From Halarcobacter sp. (lineage in GTDB: Bacteria; Campylobacterota; Campylobacteria; Campylobacterales; Arcobacteraceae), in the NCBI GenBank assembly GCA_030145305.1, contig JAQYVX010000009.1:1-64000 (forward strand): a DNA stretch of 64,000 bases, in the 5' to 3' direction. Within the stretch, counting starts at the first letter, position 1. Each line of letters starts with the position of its first letter. The notes beneath the pieces are model-generated. The model was not told where the DNA came from, ran no database searches, and saw only the letters and a list, made by a program, of their open reading frames with translations. The position numbers and the translations under genes are program-made. Positions 52,489-61,196 of the stretch are shown here, one piece after another.

Positions 52489-52503
52489 TGCAACTTAATT
52501 GCA
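52489..52503. promoter_or_regulatory. Nur-box-like operator 2
   Basis: TGCAA-CTTAA-TTGCA, the same repeat as at 52444-52458, with its centre 45 bases away. It lies about 43 bases before the TATAAT of the Fur-family gene, so both divergent promoters have a copy within reach. Confidence 0.7.
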
Positions 52504-52545
52504 ATATTTTTTCTCTAAAACAATCTTTCTTTAAAAAAAAATTGA

Positions 52546-52551
52546 TATAAT
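52546..52551 (+). promoter_or_regulatory. -10 box placed for a leaderless mRNA of the Fur-family gene
   Basis: TATAAT ends 6 bases before the ATG at 52558 and no ribosome site lies between, so the transcript should start at or next to the start codon. Confidence 0.5.
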
Positions 52552-52557
52552 TTTCAA

Positions 52558-52935
52558 ATGAATATAGAGAATATCTCAAAAAATATAAAACTTACTACTG
52601 CAAGAAAAGCAATATTAGAAATATTGATAAGTTCAAATAAACCTTTGTGTTATGAAGATATAAAAGATAATTTATCCATGGATAAAGCAACTTTTTATAG
52701 AAATATCACAAAATTTGAAGATGAACATATCATAAACTCATTTGAATCAAACGACAAAAAGAGATATTTTGAAATTCAAAAAACAAAACACTCTCATTTT
52801 ATTTGTAATGTTTGCTCAAAAATAGAATGTATACATGAAAAACTGGATATTGATATTAAAGAATATCAAATAGATAATATTATTATAAAAGGCATCTGCC
52901 CTAAATGTTTAAAAAAGGAATTTAAGAATGATTGA
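52558..52935 (+). CDS. Fur-family metalloregulator (Zur/Nur candidate)
   Basis: 125 aa. The N-terminal winged helix is KLTTARKAILEILISSNKPLCYEDI...MDKATFYRNITKF. The dimerisation domain has the H-x-H metal site (His78, His80) and two structural zinc CxxC pairs, Cys83/Cys86 and Cys114/Cys117. The divergent metal-uptake operon and the two operator repeats in between make it the likely local regulator, sensing zinc or nickel. It ends 8 bases inside nhaA. Confidence 0.88.
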   Translation: MNIENISKNIKLTTARKAILEILISSNKPLCYEDIKDNLSMDKATFYRNITKFEDEHIINSFESNDKKRYFEIQKTKHSHFICNVCSKIECIHEKLDIDIKEYQIDNIIIKGICPKCLKKEFKND

Positions 52936-54235
52936 ACCATTAAAGCCACTAGTACGCCCTTTGATTACTATTGAGAAATTTATCAATAAAGAAGCCCTTA
53001 GTGGGATTTTGTTATTTATAGCAACTGTAGCAGCTGTAATAGTTGCTAATTCAAGTCTTGGACAAGATTATTATGATCTTTGGCACTTACCACTTGGTAT
53101 AAATATTGGAGAACATTCTATTTCAATGACTTTAACATATTGGATTGATGATGCTTTAATGGCACTATTTTTCTTGATGGTAGGACTTGAAATAAAAAGA
53201 GAAATGAGGATAGGAGAACTTTCTTCAGTTTCAAAAGCAGCTTTTCCTCTTGTAGCTGCTATTGGTGGAATGGCAATTCCTGCACTTATTTATGTAGCTC
53301 TTAATCCAGACAATCCTTTTGGTTTTGGTATTCCCATGGCTACAGATATAGCTTTTGCCCTTGGTATTTTAATGCTTTTAGGTAATAAAGTTAATCCAGC
53401 TTTAAAACTATTTTTAGTGGCTCTTGCTGTTGTTGATGATTTAGGTGCTGTTTTAGTTGTGGCCACAGTTTATACAAATGAAATTCAAAGTCAATACTTT
53501 TTACATGCAGGAATTATTTATGCGCTTATCTGGGCATTAAATTTTAAAGGTGTAACAAAACTTTTACCATATTTAATACTAGGAATTGCACTATGGATTT
53601 ATATCCACGCAATTGGTATTCATGCAACTGTTGCTGGAGTTTTATTAGCATTTGCTATTCCAATTTCTTCAAAAATTGATGAAAAAGAGTTTGTAAATGA
53701 TATGAAAAAGAATGTCGATGATTTTGAAGAACATATTGATAAGACTCAGATTTTGAATCATCATCAAATTGATACACTAGAAAGTATTGCTGATAACTAT
53801 GATAAAGTTCAAAATCCTTTAGTAAGACTAGAACACAACTTACATGGCTTATCTGCATTTTTCATTATGCCTTTATTTGCTTTTTCAAATGCAGGAGTTT
53901 TAATTGACTTTTCAACAGTATCAGCAAACTTAATGATAGTTTTAGGTGTAGTATTTGGGCTTCTAATTGGTAAGCCTATTGGAATTTTAGGTTTTACATA
54001 TCTTGCTTGTAAACTTAGAATCATAAAAAAACCTGAAAATATTTCATGGAATGAAGTTCTAGCAGTTGGATTTTTAGGTGGTATTGGATTTACAATGTCA
54101 ATCTTTATCACCCATTTAGCTTTCGCAGATGAAACAATTATTGCAGCGGTTAAACTTGGAGTTTTTGCAGCTTCATTTGTAGCAGCGGTTATTGGAGTTA
54201 TACTTATTTTAAGTGCAAAAAAAGTAAAAGCCTAA
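52928..54235 (+). CDS. nhaA: NhaA Na+/H+ antiporter
   Basis: 435 aa. Signature segments: YWIDDALMALFFLMVGLEIKREM, FGIPMATDIAFALGILMLLG, and the double-aspartate helix in ALAVVDDLGAVLVVATVY, which binds Na+/H+. An insert of about 60 charged residues around 255-320 is longer than in E. coli NhaA (388 aa), as in other Campylobacterota. It exports Na+ in exchange for protons. The start overlaps the Fur-family gene by 8 bases, so at least part of its expression is coupled to that regulator. Confidence 0.94.
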   Translation: MIEPLKPLVRPLITIEKFINKEALSGILLFIATVAAVIVANSSLGQDYYDLWHLPLGINIGEHSISMTLTYWIDDALMALFFLMVGLEIKREMRIGELSSVSKAAFPLVAAIGGMAIPALIYVALNPDNPFGFGIPMATDIAFALGILMLLGNKVNPALKLFLVALAVVDDLGAVLVVATVYTNEIQSQYFLHAGIIYALIWALNFKGVTKLLPYLILGIALWIYIHAIGIHATVAGVLLAFAIPISSKIDEKEFVNDMKKNVDDFEEHIDKTQILNHHQIDTLESIADNYDKVQNPLVRLEHNLHGLSAFFIMPLFAFSNAGVLIDFSTVSANLMIVLGVVFGLLIGKPIGILGFTYLACKLRIIKKPENISWNEVLAVGFLGGIGFTMSIFITHLAFADETIIAAVKLGVFAASFVAAVIGVILILSAKKVKA

Positions 54236-54248
54236 GGCTTTTACTTTT
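54220..54248 (+). terminator. terminator overlapping the nhaA stop codon
   Basis: AAAAGTAAAAGCC (54220-54232), loop TAA (the stop codon), GGCTTTTACTTTT (54236-54248): a perfect 13-bp stem with its own T-run. It also ends next to the convergent kinase gene. Confidence 0.88.
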
Positions 54249-54253
54249 CACTA

Positions 54254-57175
54254 TTAAATAAATAATGAAATCTCAAATTTAGCACCTACGTACTGTTTTC
54301 CCTTATAATTAAATTTAGTATTTTCAGCACTTATCGTCCCTTTCATACTAGTAACTATAAAGTTATAAGTAATATTCATTCCTAAGCCTGTACCTTGACT
54401 TTGATGCTTTGTAGTAGTGTATGGTTCAAAGATTTTACCTAACATATTTTCAGAGATTCCTTTTCCATTATCTTTTACAGTAATTAAAATTTCATTGGCA
54501 ACTCTTTTTGTAGAAATAAAGAAATATCTCTCATCTTCAGGTAATTCTTTTAATACATCTTTTGCATTATTATAAAGATTCATTAAAGATTGAATCAAAT
54601 CATTTGGGTGATTTTTTAATTGTATAGTAGAATCACATTCTTTTATTATTTGTATGTGATTACTTACAATAGAAGAATTTACTAAATTTAAAAAAGTATC
54701 TATTTTATCTGATAAATTAAACTGAATTATATCATGACTACCTTTTATAAAATTCCTAAAATCATCAATTGTTTTTGATAAATATTGAACATTTTCATTT
54801 ATAAGATACATATTTTTTTCAAACTCTTCATTAGAAAGAGTATTTATCTGTTTTTGCAAAATGCTACCTGTTGCTACTGAAGAAATAAGAGATAAAGGTT
54901 GTCTCCATTGATGTGCTATATTTCCAATCATTTCACCTAATGAAGCCATTTTTGCTTGATGTGAAGTATTCGCTTGATGATGTACATGCTCAGTAATATC
55001 ACTAATATAACCAAGTAAATATATTACTCCATCTTCATTCTTTTCAGAAACTCTATAATCTAAAACCCATTTTTGTATTCCATCTTTTGTAATAATTCTA
55101 TAGGGTTCATGTCTAAAATAGCTGGATTTTTCAAGTAAACCCTCTTTATTTTTTTGTACAACTCTATTAAAATCTTCTTTATGAATACATTGTGAATATG
55201 CCATTTTACCAGATGTAAAATCTTCTTGAGAAAAACCAGTTAAACCATAAATACTTTGAGAAATAAAATCTACTTTTTTCCTATCTGTAGTTTTCCATTT
55301 AAATAAAACAGCATCCCCTCTATCAAAAAGAGATAATAAACCTTGTTGAAAATGAGTAAGAGATTCTGTTATTTTCTTTTCTTCTTTAAGTTTTGTATTT
55401 ATAGCACTAATTGATCTATTTTTATATAAAATAAGAGAAATTAAAATACTAAAAAACCCAACTATATAAAAAAGTTTAGAATAATCAAAAGATTGTTCTA
55501 CTTTAATTTTAATCCATTCTCCGACAATAGTTCTAAATTTATCTTCACTTATAGTTTCTAACGTTTTTTGCATTATTGAGCTTAAAAGAGGTTCATCTTT
55601 TCTTGATGCAATACTTAAAGTAATATCATGTTCTAGTTTTCCTGCAATTTTTAAATTAACAAAAGAGTATTTTTGAATGTTATATCCAATTGCTGCCATA
55701 ATATCAACATATCCAAACAACTCACCACTTTCAACTCTTTCTAATCCTTCTTTTGCATTTTTAACATCAATTATTTTTATTTCAGGATTATTCTTTTTTA
55801 AAACTTCAGAGAAAGCATAATTTTTTACAATACCAACTTTACGCTTTCCAATACTTTTTACATCTTTTATAAAAAGTTCATCCATTTTTGTTGCAATTAC
55901 AAAAGGTTCTGACACATATGGTTTTGTAAAATCCATAAATACTCTACGTGAAGGTACATCCATAGCAACAGGTAAAATATCACACTTTCTATCTTTTATA
56001 TTTTGTAAGGATTCTGACCACTGTTTAGTTGGAACTAAAACTATGGGAATATTAATCTTTTCTGATATTATTTTTATAATATCTGCTCCAATACCTTTAT
56101 GTTTAATGTTTTCATCAATTTGTTCAAAAGGCAACCAATTAGGCAATACACACATTTTTATAATCTTTTTTTGATTTAAAAAAAGTCTTTCTTCTTCAGT
56201 AAAAGATAGATTAATTAAATCATCAGAATTTATATTTAGCCATTTTTCTTTAAGATTAACTATTTCATTATTAGGAATAGCAGAATTTGCTTTTTCTAAA
56301 ATAGATTTTAATATAGTATTACCTTTTATAACTCCCATAGTCATAGAAACTTTATTATTTAAACCTATATCATCTATTATTCTTGTAACTATATTATTGT
56401 GCCAGTTTTGTTGAATATAAAAATTCATTGTTGGGATACTTCCAATTAAGGCATCAGCTTTCCCCGAAGATACTAAAGTAACAGCTTCGCTAGTAGAAGG
56501 AGATAAAAGAATTTTTTGATTTGGATAATTTTTCTTTAAAAAAGTATAAATAAAAGATTTGTTCACTACAGCAATAATTTTATCTTCTAAATCTTCCATA
56601 GTATTTATAAGATTATTTTTTCTAACCGTTACCCCTATTGAGTATTTTAAATGATTAAAATCAGTAAAATCCATATATTCAGCTCTTATTTTATTCCTAG
56701 CAATATGAGGAATAATATCAATTTTATGATTTTTAAACATAGAAATAGTTTCACCAAAAGATTTTGCTTCTGTAAATTTAAATTCTATTCCTGAATACTT
56801 AGACATTAATTTCATATATTCATAAGTATAACCCTTTGCTTTTTTATTTTCTGTATAATTAAAAGGAGGGAAAGTAGCAAGTCCTTGGACTTTTAGAGTT
56901 TCATTTTTTAATAAATAATTTTTTTCTTTTTGAGTTAAATCTAATAAAAATTCTTTTTGAATTTCTTTATCTTTATTAAACCAATTATTGTCTAATCCTA
57001 ATTTTTCAGGCAAAGAGATAGCATTTAAGCCCTCATCTATTAAAGATAAAAATTCAGGAAAATGCTCATCAGAAGCTTGTATAGCAATACTTTTCTTAAA
57101 AATATTATTAGTTGAACCAAAGAAAGCAAAAGTTAAAAAAAGGGAAAAGACTAGTATTAACAACTTATTATTCAA
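54254..57175 (-). CDS. membrane sensor histidine kinase with two SBP-type sensor domains
   Basis: 973 aa. After a signal/TM start, two SBP family 3 domains lie in tandem: about residues 85-310 (GLATFPPFNYTENKKAKGYTYEYM) and about 340-565 (CVLPNWLPFEQIDENIKHKGIG). One membrane helix follows (about 580-600), then a PAS domain with PAC (VDFISQSIYGLTGFSQEDF), an H-box (GNIAHQWRQPLSLISS) and an ATPase domain (DNGKGISENML, TGLGMNITYNF). It senses a small periplasmic ligand, as BvgS/EvgS types do. No receiver domain and no adjacent response regulator: an orphan kinase. Confidence 0.92.
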   Translation of the reverse strand: MNNKLLILVFSLFLTFAFFGSTNNIFKKSIAIQASDEHFPEFLSLIDEGLNAISLPEKLGLDNNWFNKDKEIQKEFLLDLTQKEKNYLLKNETLKVQGLATFPPFNYTENKKAKGYTYEYMKLMSKYSGIEFKFTEAKSFGETISMFKNHKIDIIPHIARNKIRAEYMDFTDFNHLKYSIGVTVRKNNLINTMEDLEDKIIAVVNKSFIYTFLKKNYPNQKILLSPSTSEAVTLVSSGKADALIGSIPTMNFYIQQNWHNNIVTRIIDDIGLNNKVSMTMGVIKGNTILKSILEKANSAIPNNEIVNLKEKWLNINSDDLINLSFTEEERLFLNQKKIIKMCVLPNWLPFEQIDENIKHKGIGADIIKIISEKINIPIVLVPTKQWSESLQNIKDRKCDILPVAMDVPSRRVFMDFTKPYVSEPFVIATKMDELFIKDVKSIGKRKVGIVKNYAFSEVLKKNNPEIKIIDVKNAKEGLERVESGELFGYVDIMAAIGYNIQKYSFVNLKIAGKLEHDITLSIASRKDEPLLSSIMQKTLETISEDKFRTIVGEWIKIKVEQSFDYSKLFYIVGFFSILISLILYKNRSISAINTKLKEEKKITESLTHFQQGLLSLFDRGDAVLFKWKTTDRKKVDFISQSIYGLTGFSQEDFTSGKMAYSQCIHKEDFNRVVQKNKEGLLEKSSYFRHEPYRIITKDGIQKWVLDYRVSEKNEDGVIYLLGYISDITEHVHHQANTSHQAKMASLGEMIGNIAHQWRQPLSLISSVATGSILQKQINTLSNEEFEKNMYLINENVQYLSKTIDDFRNFIKGSHDIIQFNLSDKIDTFLNLVNSSIVSNHIQIIKECDSTIQLKNHPNDLIQSLMNLYNNAKDVLKELPEDERYFFISTKRVANEILITVKDNGKGISENMLGKIFEPYTTTKHQSQGTGLGMNITYNFIVTSMKGTISAENTKFNYKGKQYVGAKFEISLFI

Positions 57176-57343
57176 AACACCCCTTTAATATCTTTAATTT
57201 AATTATTTTATCTAAAAAAAAATAAAAAATAACATATCTTAATTATAACTAAAGTTATCTAACAAAATAAAATTATTAATTAAATTAAATCTATATACAA
57301 GCTTCCATTTTTAATAAAAATTAATATAAAAATCATTTAATTG

Positions 57344-57361
57344 ATTAAATAATATACTCTT
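57344..57361 (+). repeat. 18-bp direct repeat, copy 1
   Basis: ATTAAATAATATACTCTT, repeated exactly at 57411-57428 inside the start of the AraC gene (67 bases apart). It could be a pair of regulator half-sites or a chance AT-rich repeat. Confidence 0.5.
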
Positions 57362-57388
57362 AATTTATCTAATCAAACTACATTTTGG

Positions 57389-57394
57389 TATAAT
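57389..57394 (+). promoter_or_regulatory. -10 box placed for a leaderless mRNA of the AraC gene
   Basis: TATAAT ends 5 bases before the ATG at 57400, and no ribosome site is visible. Confidence 0.5.
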
Positions 57395-57399
57395 AATAT

Positions 57400-58191
57400 A
57401 TGTCAGAATTATTAAATAATATACTCTTTGAAAATGTAAGCCATTCAAATAATAATTTCATTAAACACTATCATGATACATATACAATAGGATTAACATA
57501 TAAAGGTGTCCTAAAAACTTATGTAGAAAATCAAAGTTTTAATTCATATGAATACTCAATTAGGATAAATAACCCAGGAGAAGTTCATGAAGGAATATCA
57601 TCAAATTGGTCTCATGTAAATTTTTACCCAACTATTGAACTTATGTCAAATCTTTATGAACAAATTTTTTATGAAAAAAAAACACCGTGTTTTAAAAGGC
57701 ATATTGTAGATAATAAAGTTTTATTTTTTAAACTTCACAATTTTTTCGATTCATATTTTAAAAATGAAGATGATATTTTAATTGAGAGTAATTTAATAGA
57801 TGCTCTTTCAAGCTTGATTCTCTCTTCAATTATTTATACAAAAAGTTATAATCAACTATATGAAGATAAAAAAATCATAAAAAATACCTATGAATTTATA
57901 AATGATTCAATTGACACAAACTTTAGTTTAGAAGTATTAGCAACAAATGTTAATCTTAGCAAATACCATTTTCTAAGATTATTTAAAAAAGAGTTTGGCT
58001 TAACTCCTCATGCTTTTATTGTAAATGAAAGATTAAATCGAGCAAATAACTTGATTCAAAAAGGTCTAACTATAAGCCAAGCATCTATTGAAGTTGGATT
58101 TAATGATCAATCACACTTTTCTAGAAACTTTAAAAAGTATTTTGGATACACTCCAACTTATTTACAAAAAAATAGCAATATTATTCTATAA
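57400..58191 (+). CDS. AraC-family transcriptional regulator
   Basis: 263 aa. The N-terminal cupin-like sensing domain includes KHYHDTYTIGLTYKGVL and NPGEVHEG. The C-terminal double HTH (about residues 165-260) contains FSLEVLATNVNLSKYHFLRLFKKEFGLTPHAFIVNERL and ISQASIEVGFNDQSHFSRNFKKYFGYTPTYL. It lies 53 bases upstream of a DMT carrier and an APC permease and probably controls them, since AraC proteins of this type often sit beside amino acid exporters. An exact 18-bp repeat lies across its start. Confidence 0.9.
   Translation: MSELLNNILFENVSHSNNNFIKHYHDTYTIGLTYKGVLKTYVENQSFNSYEYSIRINNPGEVHEGISSNWSHVNFYPTIELMSNLYEQIFYEKKTPCFKRHIVDNKVLFFKLHNFFDSYFKNEDDILIESNLIDALSSLILSSIIYTKSYNQLYEDKKIIKNTYEFINDSIDTNFSLEVLATNVNLSKYHFLRLFKKEFGLTPHAFIVNERLNRANNLIQKGLTISQASIEVGFNDQSHFSRNFKKYFGYTPTYLQKNSNIIL
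57411..57428 (+). repeat. 18-bp direct repeat, copy 2
   Basis: Identical to 57344-57361 and located in codons 4-10 of the AraC gene. See copy 1. Confidence 0.5.
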
Positions 58192-58244
58192 CTATTTTTT
58201 TTAATAGTATAAACTTCCAATAAAATTTAGAAAAAGATTAATTT

Positions 58245-59147
58245 ATGACACAAGCAAACAAAAATATATTTTACATTTTAATGATATTAGCAATGGCAGG
58301 ATGGGGAGCATCTTGGGTTAATGCAAAAGTATTGAGCACATACATGACTGAGTATGAGCTTATCTTTTTTAGAAATCTATTTACTATAATCACCCTAGCC
58401 CCTGTTTTAATATTTACAAAAAAATATTTTTATATAAATAAAAGAAGCCTACTGTTGGCAGTTTTAGCTTCGATTGTTATGATTATTTATATGAAGTGTT
58501 ATTTTTTAGGAACAAAATTTGGAACAGCAAGTTTAGGAGGGGCTTTAGTTACCACACTAATTCCAATAAATACTTTTTTAATCATGGCCTTATTTTTTGG
58601 AAAAAGAATCTTAAAAAAAGACATCTTTGCTTTAGGTCTTGGTGTTGTTGGGATTTTAACAATGCTTAATGTATGGACTTTTAAACTTGAACAAATTTTT
58701 GCAATTCAAAATATGTATTTTTTAGGAGCATCTATTCTTTGGCCAACTCTAACAATTATAAGTTCAAAAATTACAAAAACCTCTCCTATGGTTTTTACTT
58801 TTTATATGTATATTATAACTTCCGTAATAGTTAGCATTGGATTTGTAGATTTTACAGCAATTGATTTTAATACTTACGATTCTATTTTTTGGATAAATAT
58901 TCTAAGTTTAGCTGTTATTTCAACTACCTTTTCAACCACAGTGTATTTTGTAGGAATTGAAAAGCTAGGAACAAATGAAGTTAGTTCTTTTATATTTTTA
59001 GTTCCATTTTTTGCCATTATATTAAGTATTGTATTTTTAGATGAACATATAAGCCCTTCAATTATAATTGGAACAATTTTAACTATAATTGCCGTTAAAA
59101 TATTAAATAATATTAAGCTATTCAAAAAGAAAGAGAGCAGACAATAA
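58245..59147 (+). CDS. EamA/DMT-family transporter
   Basis: 300 aa with ten hydrophobic segments in two EamA halves: residues 8-140 (MAGWGASWVNAKVLSTYM, FFRNLFTII, GTASLGGALVTTLIPINTFLI) and 155-290 (YFLGASILWPTLTI, GTNEVSSFIFLVPFFAIILSIVFLDE). The family exports amino acids or other metabolites in many cases. It lies between the AraC regulator and an APC permease in the same direction. Confidence 0.88.
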   Translation: MTQANKNIFYILMILAMAGWGASWVNAKVLSTYMTEYELIFFRNLFTIITLAPVLIFTKKYFYINKRSLLLAVLASIVMIIYMKCYFLGTKFGTASLGGALVTTLIPINTFLIMALFFGKRILKKDIFALGLGVVGILTMLNVWTFKLEQIFAIQNMYFLGASILWPTLTIISSKITKTSPMVFTFYMYIITSVIVSIGFVDFTAIDFNTYDSIFWINILSLAVISTTFSTTVYFVGIEKLGTNEVSSFIFLVPFFAIILSIVFLDEHISPSIIIGTILTIIAVKILNNIKLFKKKESRQ

Positions 59148-59148
59148 A

Positions 59149-60366
59149 TTGGAAAATACTCAAACTAAAAAATTGAATACTTTTACACTAGCTGGTTTAA
59201 TTATAGGTCCTATTTTAGGTTCTGGGCTTATTTTACTTCCTGCTCTTTTATATAATATGGTAGGAAATTTTTCTTTAATAGTTTGGGCTATTATTCTTAC
59301 ACTTGGGTTTATTTTTGCCCTTATTTTTGGACGGCTTGCAATTATGTATCCAGGGGATGGTGGAGTTAGTTTAGCCACAAAAGAAGCAATGGGTAAGAAA
59401 TATCAACTACTTACCTCTTTTTATCTTATTTGTGCTGTATTCTTTGGCCCTGTTGCTGTTTTAATTATTGCTGCAAAATTTATTCAAGACTATTTTCCAA
59501 ATACTTCTTTAGAACTACTTGGATTTTTTGTATATGTAATTACTTATATTTTACTACTTACAAAGATAGATTTTCTTGGAAAATTAATGCTAGTAGTAAG
59601 TTCAGCTATTACTCTTATCTTTTTTACTTCAAGCCTAATAATTTTATTTAATACTCTCCAAAGTACAAATGAATTTATTTTTTCATTTCCAATAATTTCT
59701 TTAAAAGAGTTTGGATACTCTTTATTAATTGTTTTTTGGTCAATTGTAGGTTGGGAAGTAATTGGCAATTATTCAAAAGAAGTTGATGATACGAAAACTC
59801 TTACAAGTGCAGTTAAACTATCCGCTATTATAATTTCGCTTGTTTATATTTTAACAACTCTAGCAATCTGTTTTGGAGAGTTTGAAGCTAAAAATACAGA
59901 AGATTTTAGATTAGTTTGGTTAATACGTCCACTTTTTGGAAATTTCTCTGATGAAATTTTAGCAAGTGTTGCGATGATACTTTGTATTGGGACTTTAATT
60001 TTATTTGTTGGTGGAGTAGCTAGACTTATTTCATCTTTAAAATTAACAGTATACACCTCCTCTCACCTAAAAAATGGAACACCAATTGGAGCTTTAAACT
60101 TCTTATCTCTAATTTATATTGTTACACTTTTTTTGGTATTTTTTGATTATTTAGAATTAGATGATTTAGTAGCTTTTGCAGATGGATTTTTTATAGCAAA
60201 TGCGATTATAGGACTTATAACTGCAATTATACTTTTTGAAAAAGGTTTTTTAAAAAATAGCTCTATTTTATTAGCTATCTTATTTTTCATAATTTTATTA
60301 TTTTCAGATATTTTAATTTTAGCTACTATATTAGGACTTTTCTTATTTACATATTTAAAAAAATAG
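59149..60366 (+). CDS. APC-superfamily amino acid permease
   Basis: 405 aa with about 11-12 hydrophobic segments. The N-terminal LAGLIIGPILGSGLILLPALLYNMVG matches the APC helix 1 motif (G-x-x-I-G-x-G), and YPGDGGVSLATKEAMG the loop after helix 2. It resembles YjeH-type carriers. The start is a TTG, 1 base after the DMT gene stop, so it is coupled to that gene. The substrate is unknown. Confidence 0.82.
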   Translation: MENTQTKKLNTFTLAGLIIGPILGSGLILLPALLYNMVGNFSLIVWAIILTLGFIFALIFGRLAIMYPGDGGVSLATKEAMGKKYQLLTSFYLICAVFFGPVAVLIIAAKFIQDYFPNTSLELLGFFVYVITYILLLTKIDFLGKLMLVVSSAITLIFFTSSLIILFNTLQSTNEFIFSFPIISLKEFGYSLLIVFWSIVGWEVIGNYSKEVDDTKTLTSAVKLSAIIISLVYILTTLAICFGEFEAKNTEDFRLVWLIRPLFGNFSDEILASVAMILCIGTLILFVGGVARLISSLKLTVYTSSHLKNGTPIGALNFLSLIYIVTLFLVFFDYLELDDLVAFADGFFIANAIIGLITAIILFEKGFLKNSSILLAILFFIILLFSDILILATILGLFLFTYLKK

Positions 60367-60394
60367 CCTAAGCAACTATCTTTTACTTAGGCTA
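60364..60394. terminator. terminator between convergent genes
   Basis: TAGCCTAAG (60364-60372) and CTTAGGCTA (60386-60394), a 9-bp stem with a 13-base loop that contains the APC stop region. A/T runs follow toward the SDR gene end. Confidence 0.7.
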
Positions 60395-60399
60395 AAAAT

Positions 60400-61104
60400 T
60401 TATCTTGGATATGAGCAATTATTAAAATCTATTGTTGTACCATTTACATATTCAGGACAGTTTGTAGCTAACCAAAAAATCACTTCAGCAGCTTCTTCTG
60501 GTTCTGCAAATCTTCCACTTACAACTGTTTTTTTAAATTCAGCTTTTCGCTCTTCTGAATTGTCTTTTTGCATTTCAGTTTCAACAGGACTTGGAGCAAT
60601 ACAATTAACTACAATGCCATAAGAGCCAAGGACTTTAGCAAAAATTTTGGTAGCATTAATTAAACCAGCTTTTGCAATACCATACCAAATATCAGGATGT
60701 CCTATTTGTCCTGCTATTGAAGCTGTATTAACAATTCTTCCATAGCCTCTTTTTTTCATATCCTCAGAGAATAGAGTCATAAGTTCAACAGGAGCGTACA
60801 AATCAACATTCATAATATGCTCTTTTGCATCTTTTGGATAATTTTCATAACTATACTTTGGTTGCATATAACCTGCATTGTTTATTAAAGTATCTATTTC
60901 ACCTACTTGTTTTACTAAATTTGGTAAATCATCAATATTTGATAAATCATATTCAATCATTGTAATTTTCTTATTATCTTTTAATGGAAATTTTGAAAAA
61001 TCTCGCCCAAGAACAACAATATCATAATCAATTGCTAAAAATTTCTTTACGACTTCAAGCCCAATTCCTTTATTTCCGCCTGTAACTAAAACTCTATTTA
61101 ACAT
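60400..61104 (-). CDS. short-chain dehydrogenase/reductase
   Basis: 234 aa. Cofactor loop VTGGNKGIGLEV, NNAG in LINNAGYMQPKYS, the catalytic Ser in IVNTASIAGQIG, Tyr/Lys in WYGIAKAGLINATK, and PSPVETEM after the sheet. These are classical SDR features, with NADP(H) or NAD(H). The substrate is unknown. Divergent from a periplasmic rhodanese gene, with an inverted repeat between the two. Confidence 0.9.
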   Translation of the reverse strand: MLNRVLVTGGNKGIGLEVVKKFLAIDYDIVVLGRDFSKFPLKDNKKITMIEYDLSNIDDLPNLVKQVGEIDTLINNAGYMQPKYSYENYPKDAKEHIMNVDLYAPVELMTLFSEDMKKRGYGRIVNTASIAGQIGHPDIWYGIAKAGLINATKIFAKVLGSYGIVVNCIAPSPVETEMQKDNSEERKAEFKKTVVSGRFAEPEEAAEVIFWLATNCPEYVNGTTIDFNNCSYPR

Positions 61105-61135
61105 AATGCGTCCTTTATTTTCTTCTATTGTATCA

Positions 61136-61177
61136 AAATTGAAATAACAAATTTATGATATTATGTTATTTCAATTT
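61136..61177. promoter_or_regulatory. inverted repeat in the SDR-rhodanese divergent promoter region
   Basis: AAATTGAAATAACA (61136-61149) and TGTTATTTCAATTT (61164-61177), a perfect 14-bp repeat around 14 bases. It lies centrally between two divergent start codons 92 bases apart, a place suited to control of both genes. The cognate regulator is unknown. Confidence 0.65.
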
Positions 61178-61196
61178 ATTAAAGAAGGAAGCCAAA

